Notes: generated by a model from the sequence alone, not told the origin. A DNA stretch of 64,000 nucleotides from Propionicicella superfundia DSM 22317 (GCF_000423465.1 NZ_AUIA01000013.1:1-64000), one strand, 5' to 3'; counted from the stretch's first letter, positions 26,636 through 35,451 are shown. Numbers and translations: made by a program.

Positions 26636-26960
26636 TCATGTCCAGGTTCTTGACGGCCTGGATGACTTCTTCGAAGCCGGTGGCGTTGAGGGCTCCGGGC
26701 TGGGAGAAGACCAGGGTCTTGTCCTTGAAGGCCATCAGAGTCGGGATGGAGGTGATCTTCGCGGCGGCGGCGAGGGCCTGTTCTGCTTCGGTGTCGACCT
26801 TGGCGAAGGTGATGTCCGGGTGCCGTTCTGCTGCGGCGCCGTAGGTGGGTGCGAACTGGCGGCACGGGCCGCACCAGGCTGCCCAGAAGTCAACGAAGAC
26901 GATCTCGCTGTTCTCCAGGGTCTGCGCGAAGCTCTGTTCGGTGATGTCGATGGTTGCCAT
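26598..26960 (-). CDS. trxA: Thioredoxin
   Basis: A 120-residue cytoplasmic thioredoxin with the redox motif WAAWCGPCRQF (Cys-Gly-Pro-Cys), the conserved cis-proline region SIPTLMAFKDK and the usual fold length. It sits between rhodanese genes, where it would reduce protein persulfides or accept sulfur from rhodaneses. The C-terminus (SQAGPQHA) overlaps the next rhodanese start. A housekeeping trx presumably exists elsewhere. Confidence 0.9.
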   Translation of the reverse strand: MATIDITEQSFAQTLENSEIVFVDFWAAWCGPCRQFAPTYGAAAERHPDITFAKVDTEAEQALAAAAKITSIPTLMAFKDKTLVFSQPGALNATGFEEVIQAVKNLDMNELHSQAGPQHA

Positions 26961-27017
26961 CGTCTTTCGTGTCCTTTCGGGGCGTGGTGTGGGGTGTGCG
27001 GCGGCGGGGCGGTAAGG

Positions 27018-27314
27018 CTAGGTGGTGGGGAGTCCCGCGCGGGTCCAGGCGGTCATGCCGCCGGCCATGGTGTCCGCTGTGTAGCCGGCCCCGTTGAGAG
27101 CATCGGCCACGGCGGCGCTGCGGTTTCCGCTGCGGCAGACCGCGATCACGGGAACGGCGGGGTCAAGTTCGGCCAGGCGTGCCTGCAGCTGGCCCATGGG
27201 GATGTGCAGGGCTCCGGGGATCATGCCTTCAGCGACCTCGAAGTCCTCGCGGACATCGAGGATGCGGGCGGTAGTGCGGCGCTGGTCGGTGTCGGTGATG
27301 GTGATTTCAGCCAT
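27018..27314 (-). CDS. Single-domain rhodanese
   Basis: A 98-residue sulfurtransferase: ARILDVREDFEVAEGMIPGA, active loop VIAVCRSGNRSA and C-terminal GGMTAWTRAGLP. The catalytic Cys loop CRSGNRS is intact. The start has GGAGAA about 6 bases upstream. One of several rhodaneses in the CstR-controlled operon; the multiplicity suggests a sulfur relay between transporter, thioredoxin and CstB. Confidence 0.88.
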   Translation of the reverse strand: MAEITITDTDQRRTTARILDVREDFEVAEGMIPGALHIPMGQLQARLAELDPAVPVIAVCRSGNRSAAVADALNGAGYTADTMAGGMTAWTRAGLPTT

Positions 27315-27346
27315 GATGTTTTCTCCTTCGAAATGGTGTGCTGGTG

Positions 27347-27688
27347 TTAGCGGACGGGTTCGCCGGCTGCGCGCCAGGCGCCCATGCCGCCGCGCAGCGA
27401 ATACGCCCTATACCCCTGGGAGGCCAGGAGCCGGGCCGCTGACGCGGAGCGGACCCCGGAGGCGCAGACGGCAATCACGGGACGGGTCTTCTGGATTCCG
27501 GCGGTGCTGCCCTGGAGCCGGTCCAGGGGGATGTGTTTGGCCTGCGGCGCCCTGCCGGTCCGCCATTCCTGGGCGGAGCGGACATCTATCAGCACGGCGC
27601 CGGAGGCCAGGAGGTCCTTGGCCTCAGCTACCGAGACCGTTGCGTAAGGCTTGCTGAAGGCTTTTTTCAGGGAGCTGATGAGTCCCAT
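27347..27688 (-). CDS. Single-domain rhodanese with basic N-terminal helix
   Basis: A 113-residue protein beginning MGLISSLKKAFSKPY, an amphipathic basic helix that might touch the membrane. A rhodanese domain follows (AVLIDVRSAQEWRTGRAPQA, active loop AVCASGVRSASAA, GGMGAWRAAG). Start ATG 27688 has GAGGAG 8 bases upstream. It lies directly downstream of the TauE/SafE transporter gene, so delivery or collection of sulfur at that transporter is plausible. Confidence 0.86.
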   Translation of the reverse strand: MGLISSLKKAFSKPYATVSVAEAKDLLASGAVLIDVRSAQEWRTGRAPQAKHIPLDRLQGSTAGIQKTRPVIAVCASGVRSASAARLLASQGYRAYSLRGGMGAWRAAGEPVR

Positions 27689-27711
27689 GGTGTTCTCCTC
27701 TAGTGGATGGG

Positions 27712-28470
27712 TCAGGCGGTGACCGTGCCGGCGGTGACCCACGCCGCGACGGCAAAGATGAGTACCGCGAACGAGATGCGGATGTGCGTATCTTTCAGGC
27801 GGCGGGCGAACCGGGCGGCAACCAGTGATCCCACGATGGCCGGGAAGGCGAACGCCAGGGTGGTGGCCCAGTCGATGCTGTAGCCGGCCGCGTGGGCGCT
27901 GAAACCCGCGGCGGAGTTGATGACGATGATGGCCAGCGAGGTTCCCACGGCCTGTTTCATGCGCAGGCCCAGGAAGATGGTCAGCGCGGGTGTGATGAGG
28001 AAGCCGCCGCCCACGCCGAGCAGCCCGGTGAGGAACCCGACGAGCAGGCCCACGCCGACAGCCTTGGGGGCGCAGGTCCGGAAGGCCCTGTGCGGCCCAG
28101 TGCTGCAGGAGCCCTCAGTTTCGCGGGGCTTCATGAGCATCCTGATGCCAGCTGCCACCATGATCACGGCGAAGGCAAGCATCAGGATGTTCGGGTCCAG
28201 CAGTTTGCCCACGGCCGCGCCGGCCCAGGCTGCCGGGATGCCGGCAGCCCCGACCAGGGCGATGACGGGCCAGTTCAGGCCCTCCCGGACCCTGGGCAGC
28301 AGCGCGGCCAGTGAGGATACGCCCACGACCAACAGCGATGTGGGAATCGCCTGCGCCGGGGTCATGCCCACCCCGTACACCAGGGCGGGAACGGCGATAA
28401 TGGACCCGCCGCCGCCCACCACACCCAGGACAATGCCGACGACGAGCCCCAGAGCCAGGGCTGGAATCAT
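27712..28470 (-). CDS. tauE: TauE/SafE-family sulfite exporter-like permease
   Basis: A 252-residue membrane protein of the TauE/SafE (DUF81) family with about eight helices and the two glycine-rich repeats characteristic of it: LGVVGGGGSIIAVPALVYGVG near the N-terminus and LTGLLGVGGGFLITPAL in the second half. Relatives export sulfite or other organosulfur anions. A Cys-containing central loop (GSCSTGPHRAFRTC) is notable and could react with sulfur species. Its start overlaps the upstream rhodanese-DUF2892 stop (ATGA). Confidence 0.87.
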   Translation of the reverse strand: MIPALALGLVVGIVLGVVGGGGSIIAVPALVYGVGMTPAQAIPTSLLVVGVSSLAALLPRVREGLNWPVIALVGAAGIPAAWAGAAVGKLLDPNILMLAFAVIMVAAGIRMLMKPRETEGSCSTGPHRAFRTCAPKAVGVGLLVGFLTGLLGVGGGFLITPALTIFLGLRMKQAVGTSLAIIVINSAAGFSAHAAGYSIDWATTLAFAFPAIVGSLVAARFARRLKDTHIRISFAVLIFAVAAWVTAGTVTA

Positions 28471-29081
28471 GCCGCTGCGCCCTCAACCGTCTGCTGGGGA
28501 AGCTGCAGGATGGCGCTCTCACGGGTGGGCTCCTGGGTGGCCTTGTTCCACGGCATGGCCGAGATGGCCTTGCCCATGGCGTAGGTGTTGGTCGCGGCCG
28601 AGAACGTCAGGCCGGTCCCGATGACCCCGGCAAGAGTGCGGATCTTCGGAGAGACGAACCTGCCCCCCGCCAGGCCCAGGACCACCAGGGAGCCGGCCAC
28701 GAGGCGGACCTGCCGCTCAAGGTCCCAGCGGTCCTTACCCTTGACGACGTCCCCGCCGGCAGCGGCGAAACCAGGCGCCCCGCCCGTGAGGACGTAGGCG
28801 GTGTCGATTCCGGCCTTGGCCAGGCGCTGGCGGGCCTGCTCGGCGCGCACGCCGGACTGGCAGACCAGAACCACACGGGAACCCAGGCGGGCTGCGAGCT
28901 CGTCAGTGTGCTCGGACAAAAGCGGCAGCGGCACGTTGTAGGAGCCGCGGATGTGCATGGACTCGAACTCCGCGGCGGAGCGGACATCGATCACCACAAG
29001 ATCCTGATGCTCTGTGAACCAGGACTGGAGAGTTTCAGGGGCGAGTGCGGTAACGGTCGGTGCCGTGGAAGGGGGAGTCAT
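28467..29081 (-). CDS. Rhodanese fused to DUF2892 membrane domain (YgaP-like)
   Basis: A 204-residue protein with an N-terminal rhodanese (LVVIDVRSAAEFESMHIRGS, active loop LVCQSGVRAEQA) and a C-terminal pair of helices (VAGSLVVLGLAGG, GVIGTGLTFSAATNTYAMG) of the DUF2892 type, as in E. coli YgaP. It is a membrane-anchored sulfurtransferase. It is the first gene of the minus-strand operon, with its promoter in the divergent region shared with the CstR-type repressor. Start ATG 29081 has GAGAGG upstream; the longer reading to 29150 would include the operator. Confidence 0.86.
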   Translation of the reverse strand: MTPPSTAPTVTALAPETLQSWFTEHQDLVVIDVRSAAEFESMHIRGSYNVPLPLLSEHTDELAARLGSRVVLVCQSGVRAEQARQRLAKAGIDTAYVLTGGAPGFAAAGGDVVKGKDRWDLERQVRLVAGSLVVLGLAGGRFVSPKIRTLAGVIGTGLTFSAATNTYAMGKAISAMPWNKATQEPTRESAILQLPQQTVEGAAA

Positions 29082-29129
29082 GGTTGGCCTCTCGGAAGGG
29101 GTCGGGTGGATACCCCACCGAGTATTACA

Positions 29130-29167
29130 GATACCCCCGGGGGTAGTCAAAACACCCTAGGGGGTAT
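29130..29167. promoter_or_regulatory. Paired CstR/CsoR-type operators in the divergent promoter
   Basis: Two GC-rich palindromes lie between the rhodanese operon and the repressor gene: TACCCCC/GGGGGTA (29132-29145, perfect) and ACCCTAGGGGGTA (29154-29166, imperfect). A third related half (GATACCCCACCGAGTATTA) lies at 29108-29126. They match the operator in front of cstB, so one repressor probably controls both transcription units and itself. Confidence 0.72.
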
Positions 29168-29191
29168 AAGATTGAGGGACGTTATCGATAG

Positions 29192-29461
<270 letters not shown>

Positions 29462-29495
29462 CCAGACCAGCTGCCGAGCAGTCCAAAGGAGAACC

Positions 29496-29912
29496 ATGAC
29501 GTACACACTCACCGCAGCCGTTGACCTTCCCTGGGCCGAGGCCCTGGACCGCACCCGGGACGCCCTGTCAGTCCAGGGGTTCGGGATCCTCACGGAAATC
29601 AACGTCCGCTCCACCTTCGAAGCCAAGCTCGGCACTGACGCGGCGGAGGCCGTGGGAGACTACGTCATTCTCGGCGCCTGCAACCCCGCCCTGGCCAGCC
29701 GCGCCCTCGCCGCCGAACCCGAAATCGGTGCTCTCCTGCCCTGCAACGTCGTGGTGCGCCGGAATAAAGACGCACAGGTGACCACGGTGGAAGCCATCGA
29801 CCCGCAGACCATGGTCCAGCTCAGCGCCGCCCCGGCAGTCAAAGAAGTAGCCGACGACGCCGGTACACGCCTCCGGAAAGCCCTCGCCGAGCTGGACGAC
29901 GCGGCGAAGTAG
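29496..29912 (+). CDS. DUF302-domain protein
   Basis: A 138-residue cytoplasmic protein with a DUF302 fold: AVDLPWAEALDRTRDALSVQ, GFGILTEINV, then GDYVILGACNPALASRALA and GALLPCNVVVRR. DUF302 proteins are small alpha/beta domains common in sulfur and heavy-metal clusters; biochemical role not established. The single Cys in GALLPCNVVV is conserved in the family. CAAAGGAG precedes the ATG. Lies 34 bases after cstR and probably shares its transcript. Confidence 0.83.
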   Translation: MTYTLTAAVDLPWAEALDRTRDALSVQGFGILTEINVRSTFEAKLGTDAAEAVGDYVILGACNPALASRALAAEPEIGALLPCNVVVRRNKDAQVTTVEAIDPQTMVQLSAAPAVKEVADDAGTRLRKALAELDDAAK

Positions 29913-29913
29913 A

Positions 29914-30294
29914 GTGTCCGACGAAACGACGGTTCCAGAGACTGGGCAGGCAGCACCCGGCCTGCTCATCCACTCAGCCGGCCCGCTCGAGGAGGCTGCC
30001 GCCGCCGGCGTCCTGCGCAGCGCCGCCAACGCCCGTGCCGCGCTCGGCCAGGGAGCGGGCATTGAAGTGGTCGTCCAGGGCCCCGGCGTCACACTCCTTG
30101 CCCACGGCACTCCCGCCACCGAAGCCATCACCAACGCCGGTCAGCTGGACATAGGCATCCTTGCCTGCGGCAACAGCATGCGCTCAGCAGGCATGGACGA
30201 CAAAGACCTCGCCTCGGGCGTTGGCATGGTGCCCGCAGCCATCGCCCACTTGGCCCGGCGCCAATGGGAGGGCTGGGCCTACGCCAGGCTATAG
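29914..30294 (+). CDS. DsrE/DsrF-like sulfur-relay protein
   Basis: A 126-residue protein resembling DsrE-type sulfur carriers: LLIHSAGPLEEAAAAGVLRS, VVVQGPGVTLLA and DIGILACGNSMRSAGM with the likely sulfur-accepting Cys (ILACGNSM). GTG start one base after the DUF302 stop indicates translational coupling. Probably passes persulfide sulfur within the detoxification pathway; partner unknown. Confidence 0.75.
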   Translation: MSDETTVPETGQAAPGLLIHSAGPLEEAAAAGVLRSAANARAALGQGAGIEVVVQGPGVTLLAHGTPATEAITNAGQLDIGILACGNSMRSAGMDDKDLASGVGMVPAAIAHLARRQWEGWAYARL

Positions 30295-30456
30295 CGTCAG
30301 TCCTGGAATCCATGAGGCAGGCCGCGTCGGCTAAGAAACACGGACGTACCGACGGTCTCGAACTACGCGGTGGTTCTCATCGACTGCACGGACGCGAGCA
30401 ATGCCCGCTGCCGGGGGAAATGCGAGCACGTGCCGAACGTCCCGTTCAACGGCTAG
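30295..30456 (+). pseudogene. Possible truncated coding remnant
   Basis: A short frame from 30316 to the TAG at 30454 gives VSNYAVVLIDCTDASNARCR and GKCEHVPNVPFNG. It has coding-like composition and no start codon or ribosome-binding site. It could be the tail of a lost gene. No family recognised. Confidence 0.25.
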
Positions 30457-30929
30457 GTCCAAGCAAGTGGAATCTTGGCCATCACCAAGGTCCGTTTCTC
30501 GGCTGCGGCTCTCGGATCAACGTCAGTCCCCGACACCAGGAGATGGTCGCCGCTGATGAGAGTGATTTCGCTCTTTCGGGCGGCCTGCAACCAGAGGGCA
30601 GTTTCCTCGTCCTGTGGGTCAAGACGCTCAAACCAGATCAGAGCGTCGTCAACCCATAGAGAGACAGCACCGTGAGCGGAAGCACGACACATGACGCTGC
30701 CGTCGGCCGGTTGAGCCTTCAAAGCGATGTCCGCAAAGTCGCTGCTGCACGCTCGCCTGAACCCTCGCCCCAGCATGTCCTCGGTCAGAAAAGAGTGCGA
30801 CGCCTGACCTGCACCCTGGTTCCCGGGCATGCCGGATGACGTGGCCAAGGCAAGGAGCGCGTAGTGAAGCATCCCGAACGATCCGGCTATCCCGACCCGC
30901 AGCCGGGCTCCCAGAAATTCACCTGGCAT
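30453..30929 (-). CDS. Hypothetical protein
   Basis: A 158-residue open frame facing the dsrE-like gene. A mildly hydrophobic N-terminus (IAGSFGMLHYALLALATSS) is followed by a mixed alpha/beta sequence (AVSLWVDDALIWFERLDPQD, ITLISGDHLLVSG). A GGGGGGATC precedes the start. I do not recognise the family. It sits in the 900-base stretch between cargo and transposition genes and could be a passenger gene or a chance frame. Confidence 0.4.
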   Translation of the reverse strand: MPGEFLGARLRVGIAGSFGMLHYALLALATSSGMPGNQGAGQASHSFLTEDMLGRGFRRACSSDFADIALKAQPADGSVMCRASAHGAVSLWVDDALIWFERLDPQDEETALWLQAARKSEITLISGDHLLVSGTDVDPRAAAEKRTLVMAKIPLAWT

Positions 30930-31196
30930 AAATGATCCCCCCGATAAGCATTTCCCCGATGAAGCACGATAGTGCCCGGGTCAGCCTAGTCAACCGCACT
31001 GCAGGTATGGGCGACTGACAAAGGTCTCCGAAGGCGGTGTCTCGATAAACAAAAGCTTTTCAAGACACTGTTCAGGCGTCGGGAGGAGCCAGCTGCGGAC
31101 TGAGAAACCCGGGCTGGCCGATGTCCCGGAAAGACGTCTCACCGTAAATCGTCTCAGCATAGCCTCGTGACGGGCTTTTTGAGTCAGAATGGCCTG
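30930..31196. other. Upstream region of resolvase; candidate res site
   Basis: Non-coding stretch before the resolvase gene. Resolvases normally act at a res site next to their gene. Repeated GTCTC elements (31049, 31135, 31151) and ACGTCTCACC...TCGTCTCAGC just before the gene could be subsites, but I cannot define a dyad with confidence. Confidence 0.3.
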
Positions 31197-31793
31197 ATGA
31201 GGCAATTGGGCTACACACGGGTGAGTACGTCGAGCCAGGATGCCCAGTTGCAGCTCGACGCGCTGGTCTCCGCCGGCGTGCAGAAGCGCGATGTTTTTGC
31301 CGATGTGACCTCGGGAAGTAGGACGGCGATCGAGCGGCCTGGAATGAAGAGGCTCCTCGGGTACGCCGAGGAGGGCGACATCGTCGTTGTGTGGCGGGTT
31401 GATCGGCTGGGCCGGTCGTTGATCGACGTGCTGAACACCGTGAACCTGCTGCGCGAACGCGGCGTCCAGGTCCGATCCATCTCAGACGGTATCGACCCGG
31501 CGACCTCGACGGGCCGGTTGATGCTGAACATGCTCGCCACGTTGGCCGAGTATGAGCGCGAGCTGATCGTCGAGCGGGTCAATGCCGGCATTTCCGCTGC
31601 CAGGCAGAACGGAACGCGCTTTGGCCGGCCACTGACGGATCCGGTTGTCATTGCGGACAAGCTGGCGATCGCGCAGGACGCCCGGGCGAAGGGCCGCACC
31701 GCCGAAGATGCCGCCCGCCTCGTGGGCTGGAGCCGTGCCACGCTCTACCGCCACCAGCAAGCCCTCGCCGCCCGCGAGAGCACCGGAACTTAG
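31197..31793 (+). CDS. tnpR: Serine resolvase of the transposon
   Basis: A 198-residue resolvase/invertase that would resolve transposition cointegrates. Catalytic motif GYTRVSTSSQDAQLQLDAL has the nucleophile Ser at residue 10. VVWRVDRLGRSL and the E-helix region GRLMLNMLATLAEYERELI follow, then a C-terminal HTH (AEDAARLVGWSRATLYRHQ). Tn3-type length and architecture. ATG 31197 has little Shine-Dalgarno. The stop is followed almost directly by the transposase frame. Confidence 0.9.
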   Translation: MRQLGYTRVSTSSQDAQLQLDALVSAGVQKRDVFADVTSGSRTAIERPGMKRLLGYAEEGDIVVVWRVDRLGRSLIDVLNTVNLLRERGVQVRSISDGIDPATSTGRLMLNMLATLAEYERELIVERVNAGISAARQNGTRFGRPLTDPVVIADKLAIAQDARAKGRTAEDAARLVGWSRATLYRHQQALAARESTGT

Positions 31794-31799
31794 GTAATC

Positions 31800-33182
31800 C
31801 TGAACGGCGAGGAGCGCTGGAAAGTCCTTCGACTTCACGTCGAGGACCAGATCCCGCTTGCCGCACTCGCCCGCGAAACCGGAATCAGCACCCGCACTCT
31901 TCAACGCTGGGTCCGGCTCTACCGAAGGGGTGGTGCGGGTGCTCTCGACCTGCATCCACGAGCCGATGCCGGCACGCGGCGCATAGACCCCGGATTGGCC
32001 AGGTTTATCGAGGGACTTGCACTGACGAGGCCCCGCCCGAGCATGGCAACGTTGCACAGACTCGCCGCGACTGAAGCGGGCAGAAGAGGCGCGCTGGCGC
32101 CGAGTTACTCCGTTGTCCGCGGGATCGTCCAGGCATTGGACCCTGCCCTGGTGACCCTGGCTCTCGAAGGTCCTGCATCCTTCCGGGACCGGCATGAACT
32201 TGTCCTTCGCCGCCGCGCCGACCGGCCCAACCAGGTATGGCAAGCGGACCACACCCAACTCGACATCCTCATCAACGGCGCCAATGGCAAACCCGACCGG
32301 CCCTGGCTGACGACAGTGATGGACGATTACTCCCGGGCGCTCTGCGGCTACACCGTCTTCACCGGTGCACCATCAGCGCTCAACACAGCTCTTGCCCTCC
32401 GGCAGGCGATCTGGCGCAAGAGTGACCCTAGCTGGGCGATGTGCGGGCTGCCCGACATCCTGCACGTGGATCACGGCTCCGACTTCACCAGCCACCACCT
32501 CGAACGCACCGCCATCGAGCTGCACGTCCGCATCATCCACTCGACCATCGGCCGTCCCCAGGGCCGAGGAAAGATCGAACGGTTCTTCGGGACCATCAAC
32601 ACCGAAGTTCTTCCCACCCTCCCAGGACACCTTGGGCCCGGGAACAGGAAACCACGCCCCACGCTCGACCTCCCGGGACTGGATCGCGCTATCGGAAGCT
32701 TCGTCGCCGCCTACAACGACCGGCCCCACAGCGAACTTGGTATCTCACCACGGGATGCTTGGGTCGCGGACGGTTGGCTTCCCCGGATGCCCGAATCCCT
32801 GGAGGGCCTCGACGGACTCCTCCTGGCAGTTCCAAAGAACCGGACCGTGCAACGCGACGGCATCCACTTTCAAGGCCAGCGCTACCTCTCGCCCACGTTG
32901 GCGCCCTTCGTGGGGCAAACCGTCACCATCCGCTACGACCCGCGAGACGTATCCGAGATCCGCGTTTACGACCACGACACCTTCGTTTGCGTCGCCATTG
33001 ACGAAGATCACCCCAACCTTCGCTTGAGCCTGCGTGATATCGAGGCCGCCCGTAGAGCGCGCCGGAAGGAACTGCGCCGCACCATCAACGACCGCATTCC
33101 ATCAGTCACCAGCCGTGAAGAACCGCACGCCACTGAACCAGTACGGCGTCGGCGCCGACTGCGCACCTACGAAGAGGACTAA
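31800..33182 (+). CDS. tniA: DDE transposase with HTH, TniA-like
   Basis: Transposase of about 460 residues. The N-terminal HTH is ERWKVLRLHVEDQIPLAALA then TGISTRTLQRWVRLYRR. The integrase core follows with DDE residues in VWQADHTQLDILI (Asp), ILHVDHGSDFTSHH (Asp) and RGKIERFFGTINTE (Glu), and a Mu-type C-terminal beta-barrel lies at about 360-430. The frame is open from the resolvase stop; no ATG/GTG precedes the HTH. Translation may start at the CTG at 31800, or at an ATC/ATT-type codon, coupled to tnpR; TTG 31995 would delete the HTH. It overlaps the downstream ATPase by TAATG. It acts with TniB on the 25-bp ends. Confidence 0.85.
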   Translation: MNGEERWKVLRLHVEDQIPLAALARETGISTRTLQRWVRLYRRGGAGALDLHPRADAGTRRIDPGLARFIEGLALTRPRPSMATLHRLAATEAGRRGALAPSYSVVRGIVQALDPALVTLALEGPASFRDRHELVLRRRADRPNQVWQADHTQLDILINGANGKPDRPWLTTVMDDYSRALCGYTVFTGAPSALNTALALRQAIWRKSDPSWAMCGLPDILHVDHGSDFTSHHLERTAIELHVRIIHSTIGRPQGRGKIERFFGTINTEVLPTLPGHLGPGNRKPRPTLDLPGLDRAIGSFVAAYNDRPHSELGISPRDAWVADGWLPRMPESLEGLDGLLLAVPKNRTVQRDGIHFQGQRYLSPTLAPFVGQTVTIRYDPRDVSEIRVYDHDTFVCVAIDEDHPNLRLSLRDIEAARRARRKELRRTINDRIPSVTSREEPHATEPVRRRRRLRTYEED

Positions 33183-33715
33183 TGATGAACCCTGCCTTCA
33201 TCGTCACCAAGGAACACCGACGCTTCAACGAGTTCGCCAACGCAGTCCGAAAAGAACGAACAATAGGGATCTGCCACGGGGACGCCGGGGTGGGTAAAAC
33301 ACTTTCCGCGCGCCGCTACGCAAACTGGGATGACCTTGAGCCCTACATCACCGAGTGGGGACCACGCGGCGACCAGGACGAGAAGCACTACACACTCGCC
33401 AACCGCTCCCGGACCGTCTTCTACACCCCGGACGTTCTCTGCCGCCCAAAAACCCTCATGGAGGACATACACCGCTACCAGGTGAGAATCGGCTCGTGCA
33501 TTGACGAACACCTGCACAAACTCGATACCGCACCACGCTCGATGAACAGAGTCACCACACTCGTAGAGCTCCTCATCATCGACGAAGCCGAACGCCTCAA
33601 CGCGACAGCCCTTGAACTCCTCCGTGACAACCACGACCGAACCCACCTGCCGATGATCCTCATCGGCATGCCCGGCATCGACCAACGATTCCGGCACTAC
33701 CCCCAGCTGTATAGC
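33182..33715 (+). pseudogene. tniB: TniB-like AAA ATPase, 5' part, cut by IS
   Basis: The first 178 codons of a transposition ATPase: Walker A CHGDAGVGKTLSARR (about residue 34) and Walker B LVELLIIDEAERLN (about 130), sensor region PMILIGMPGIDQRF. It breaks at codon Ser178 (PQLYS), where an ISL3-family IS with an 8-bp duplication is inserted. The rest is at 35153-35428 in the same frame. Read-through adds only GSSQK. TniB-type proteins select targets and activate TniA, so transposition is probably abolished. Confidence 0.88.
33708..33715. repeat. 8-bp target duplication of the ISL3 element, left copy
   Basis: TGTATAGC, repeated exactly at 35145-35152; it belongs to the tniB codons Tyr-Ser. 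Confidence 0.88.
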
Positions 33716-35144
33716 GGCTCTTCACAGAAGTGAGTGGATCAGGGGTCTGAACCCGCCCGCGTCGAGGAGGCACCGAGCGACGTAGTTGACGATGCTGCGG
33801 AACCCGCGCGCTGTCCCGCGAAGGTGCTCCAGCAACCCATTCACGGCCTCGGTAGGACCGTTCGATGTGCCTGGATGATCGAAGAACGCCAGGATGTCAT
33901 CGCGGCGACGCTTCATCGTCTGCCCCAGCGACCGCAGCTCATCGAGGCCAGTCGGAACCCCGCTCTGGAGGCTGCTGATCAGCCGGGTCATGATCTTCTT
34001 TCCTTCCGCCGGCTGGTCGGCTTGGTAGGAGTCGATCACGTTCTGGTAGATGCTCCAGGTGACCTCGAACGCGACATGCCGATCATCGGTGAACACCTTC
34101 GCGAGCCGGTGCTGCTGTTTCTCGGTGAGCAGCCCGGCCCGGGTTCGGGCGACGCGGCGGATGCCGTAGAGCGGGTCACCGGAGCGTCCCCGATGCCCCA
34201 GCGTCTCCTGCTGGACGCGCTGCCGGCAGCGGTCGAGCTTGTCCCCGACCAGGGCCACCACATGAAATGGGTCCATGACCGTGACCACGGTGTCGATCGC
34301 TTCGACGGCGGCGGTCTTGTAGCCGGTGAACCCGTCCATCGCCACCACCTCCACCCGGTCCCGGAACGCCTTGGTCTGGGCTTCGAGCCAGGACTTGAAC
34401 GCCTGCTTCGAGCGGCCCTCGACCACCGCCAACAACCTCGACGGGCCGGTCCGAGTCCTTGTCGGGGTCAGGTCGATGATGACGGTGACGTACTTGTCGC
34501 CGTGTCGGGTGTGTCTCCACACGTGCTCATCGACCCCGACCGTGGTGACACCATCAAGCCGGCCAGCGCTGTCGATCAGCAGCTCGGTACCAGCGGTCAG
34601 GATCGCATCCGAGGCGGTGTTCCACGCGACGCCAAGGTTGGCCGCGACCCGGGCGATCGACATCCGGTCGACCACGATCGACTTGACCGCCAGCATCACC
34701 GCGTCCCGCGACAGTTTCCCCTTCGACGGCGCCGCCGCCGTGATGCGGTGACGCCAGATCCGTCGACACGGCCAACACCGGTAGCGCGGAACTACCACCT
34801 CCAGATCGTGGGCTTCCATCCGAACGGCACATGCGCCAACCTGCGCAACACCGCATCGTGACGCACCCCCGGCCCGGCGCAGCCCGGGCACGGCGACGGC
34901 GGTGTCGTGGGGCGGCAGCGCAGCACGGTGTGGTCGGGTTCGACCCGCTGGGCGGTCACGGACAGCCCGAGACGGTCCAGACGGCAGAACGTATCGAGGC
35001 AGGGTGGGGTAGCGTTTCGCACAAGGGCCCTTGGGTTTCAGATGTGGCTTAGACACCTTCATCCTGCCAACCCGAGGGCCCCCTTCACGTCACCAGGGCC
35101 CTCCGAAATCCTGCCCCATCACCCACCGCCTTCTGTGAAGAGCC
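33716..35144. mobile_element. ISL3-family insertion sequence (1429 bp)
   Basis: Terminal inverted repeats GGCTCTTCACAGAAG are perfect over 15 bases at both ends, starting with the GGCTCTTC usual for ISL3. An 8-bp duplication TGTATAGC flanks it, and one minus-strand transposase gene fills it. Insertion splits tniB; joining the flanks and dropping one duplication gives a continuous 269-residue TniB. Confidence 0.92.
33722..35022 (-). pseudogene. ISL3-family transposase with a 1-nt frameshift
   Basis: The transposase reads from GTG 35022 as MRNATPPCLDTFC, a Cys-rich zinc domain (SPCPGCAGPGVRHD), then VPFGWKPTI, and hits a stop after the frame changes near 34803. From there the other frame continues LEVVVPRYRCWPCRRIWRHR to the end at 33722. 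One extra C (ATC-CTG-GAG) would restore the usual GWKPTILEVVVPRYRC. DDE residues are VGVDEHVWRH, VAMDGFTGYK and GPTEAVNGLLEH. An ATG/GTG in the second frame could start a protein lacking the zinc domain. Probably inactive, unless the gap is a sequencing error. Confidence 0.8.
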
Positions 35145-35152
35145 TGTATAGC
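35145..35152. repeat. 8-bp target duplication of the ISL3 element, right copy
   Basis: TGTATAGC, identical to 33708-33715. Confidence 0.88.
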
Positions 35153-35428
35153 CGGCTCGGCTTCTCCCACCGGTACCGCGCCCTCGGCAGAGACGAACTC
35201 CTCTTTGTTCTGGACCGACACTGGAAACGCCTCGGCCGGACCCTCGACCCTGATGACTTCACCGATGCCCAGGCAATCGCCGCAGTAGAACGCATCACCC
35301 GTGGCAACTTCCGGCTCCTCGAACGGCTATTTCCACAGATCACACGCGTCCTAAAAATCAACCAACTCGAAACCATCACCGACGACGTCGTAGAAGCAGC
35401 AGCAAGCATCCTCGTCATCGGCAACTAA
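35153..35428 (+). pseudogene. tniB: TniB-like AAA ATPase, 3' part
   Basis: The last 91 codons of the interrupted ATPase: RLGFSHRYRALGRDELLFVL, ITRGNFRLLERLFPQITRVL and a final helix ending ILVIGN. These are the helical lid and C-terminal segments expected after the PQLYS break. There is no start of its own. The right transposon end begins 24 bases after the stop. Confidence 0.85.
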
Positions 35429-35451
35429 CGACACAGAGCGAACACAAAAGG

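Noticed and set aside
34790-34810. Programmed frameshift in the ISL3 transposase
   Set aside because: No slippery heptamer or downstream pseudoknot is apparent and ISL3 transposases are normally single-frame; a simple one-base deletion explains it.
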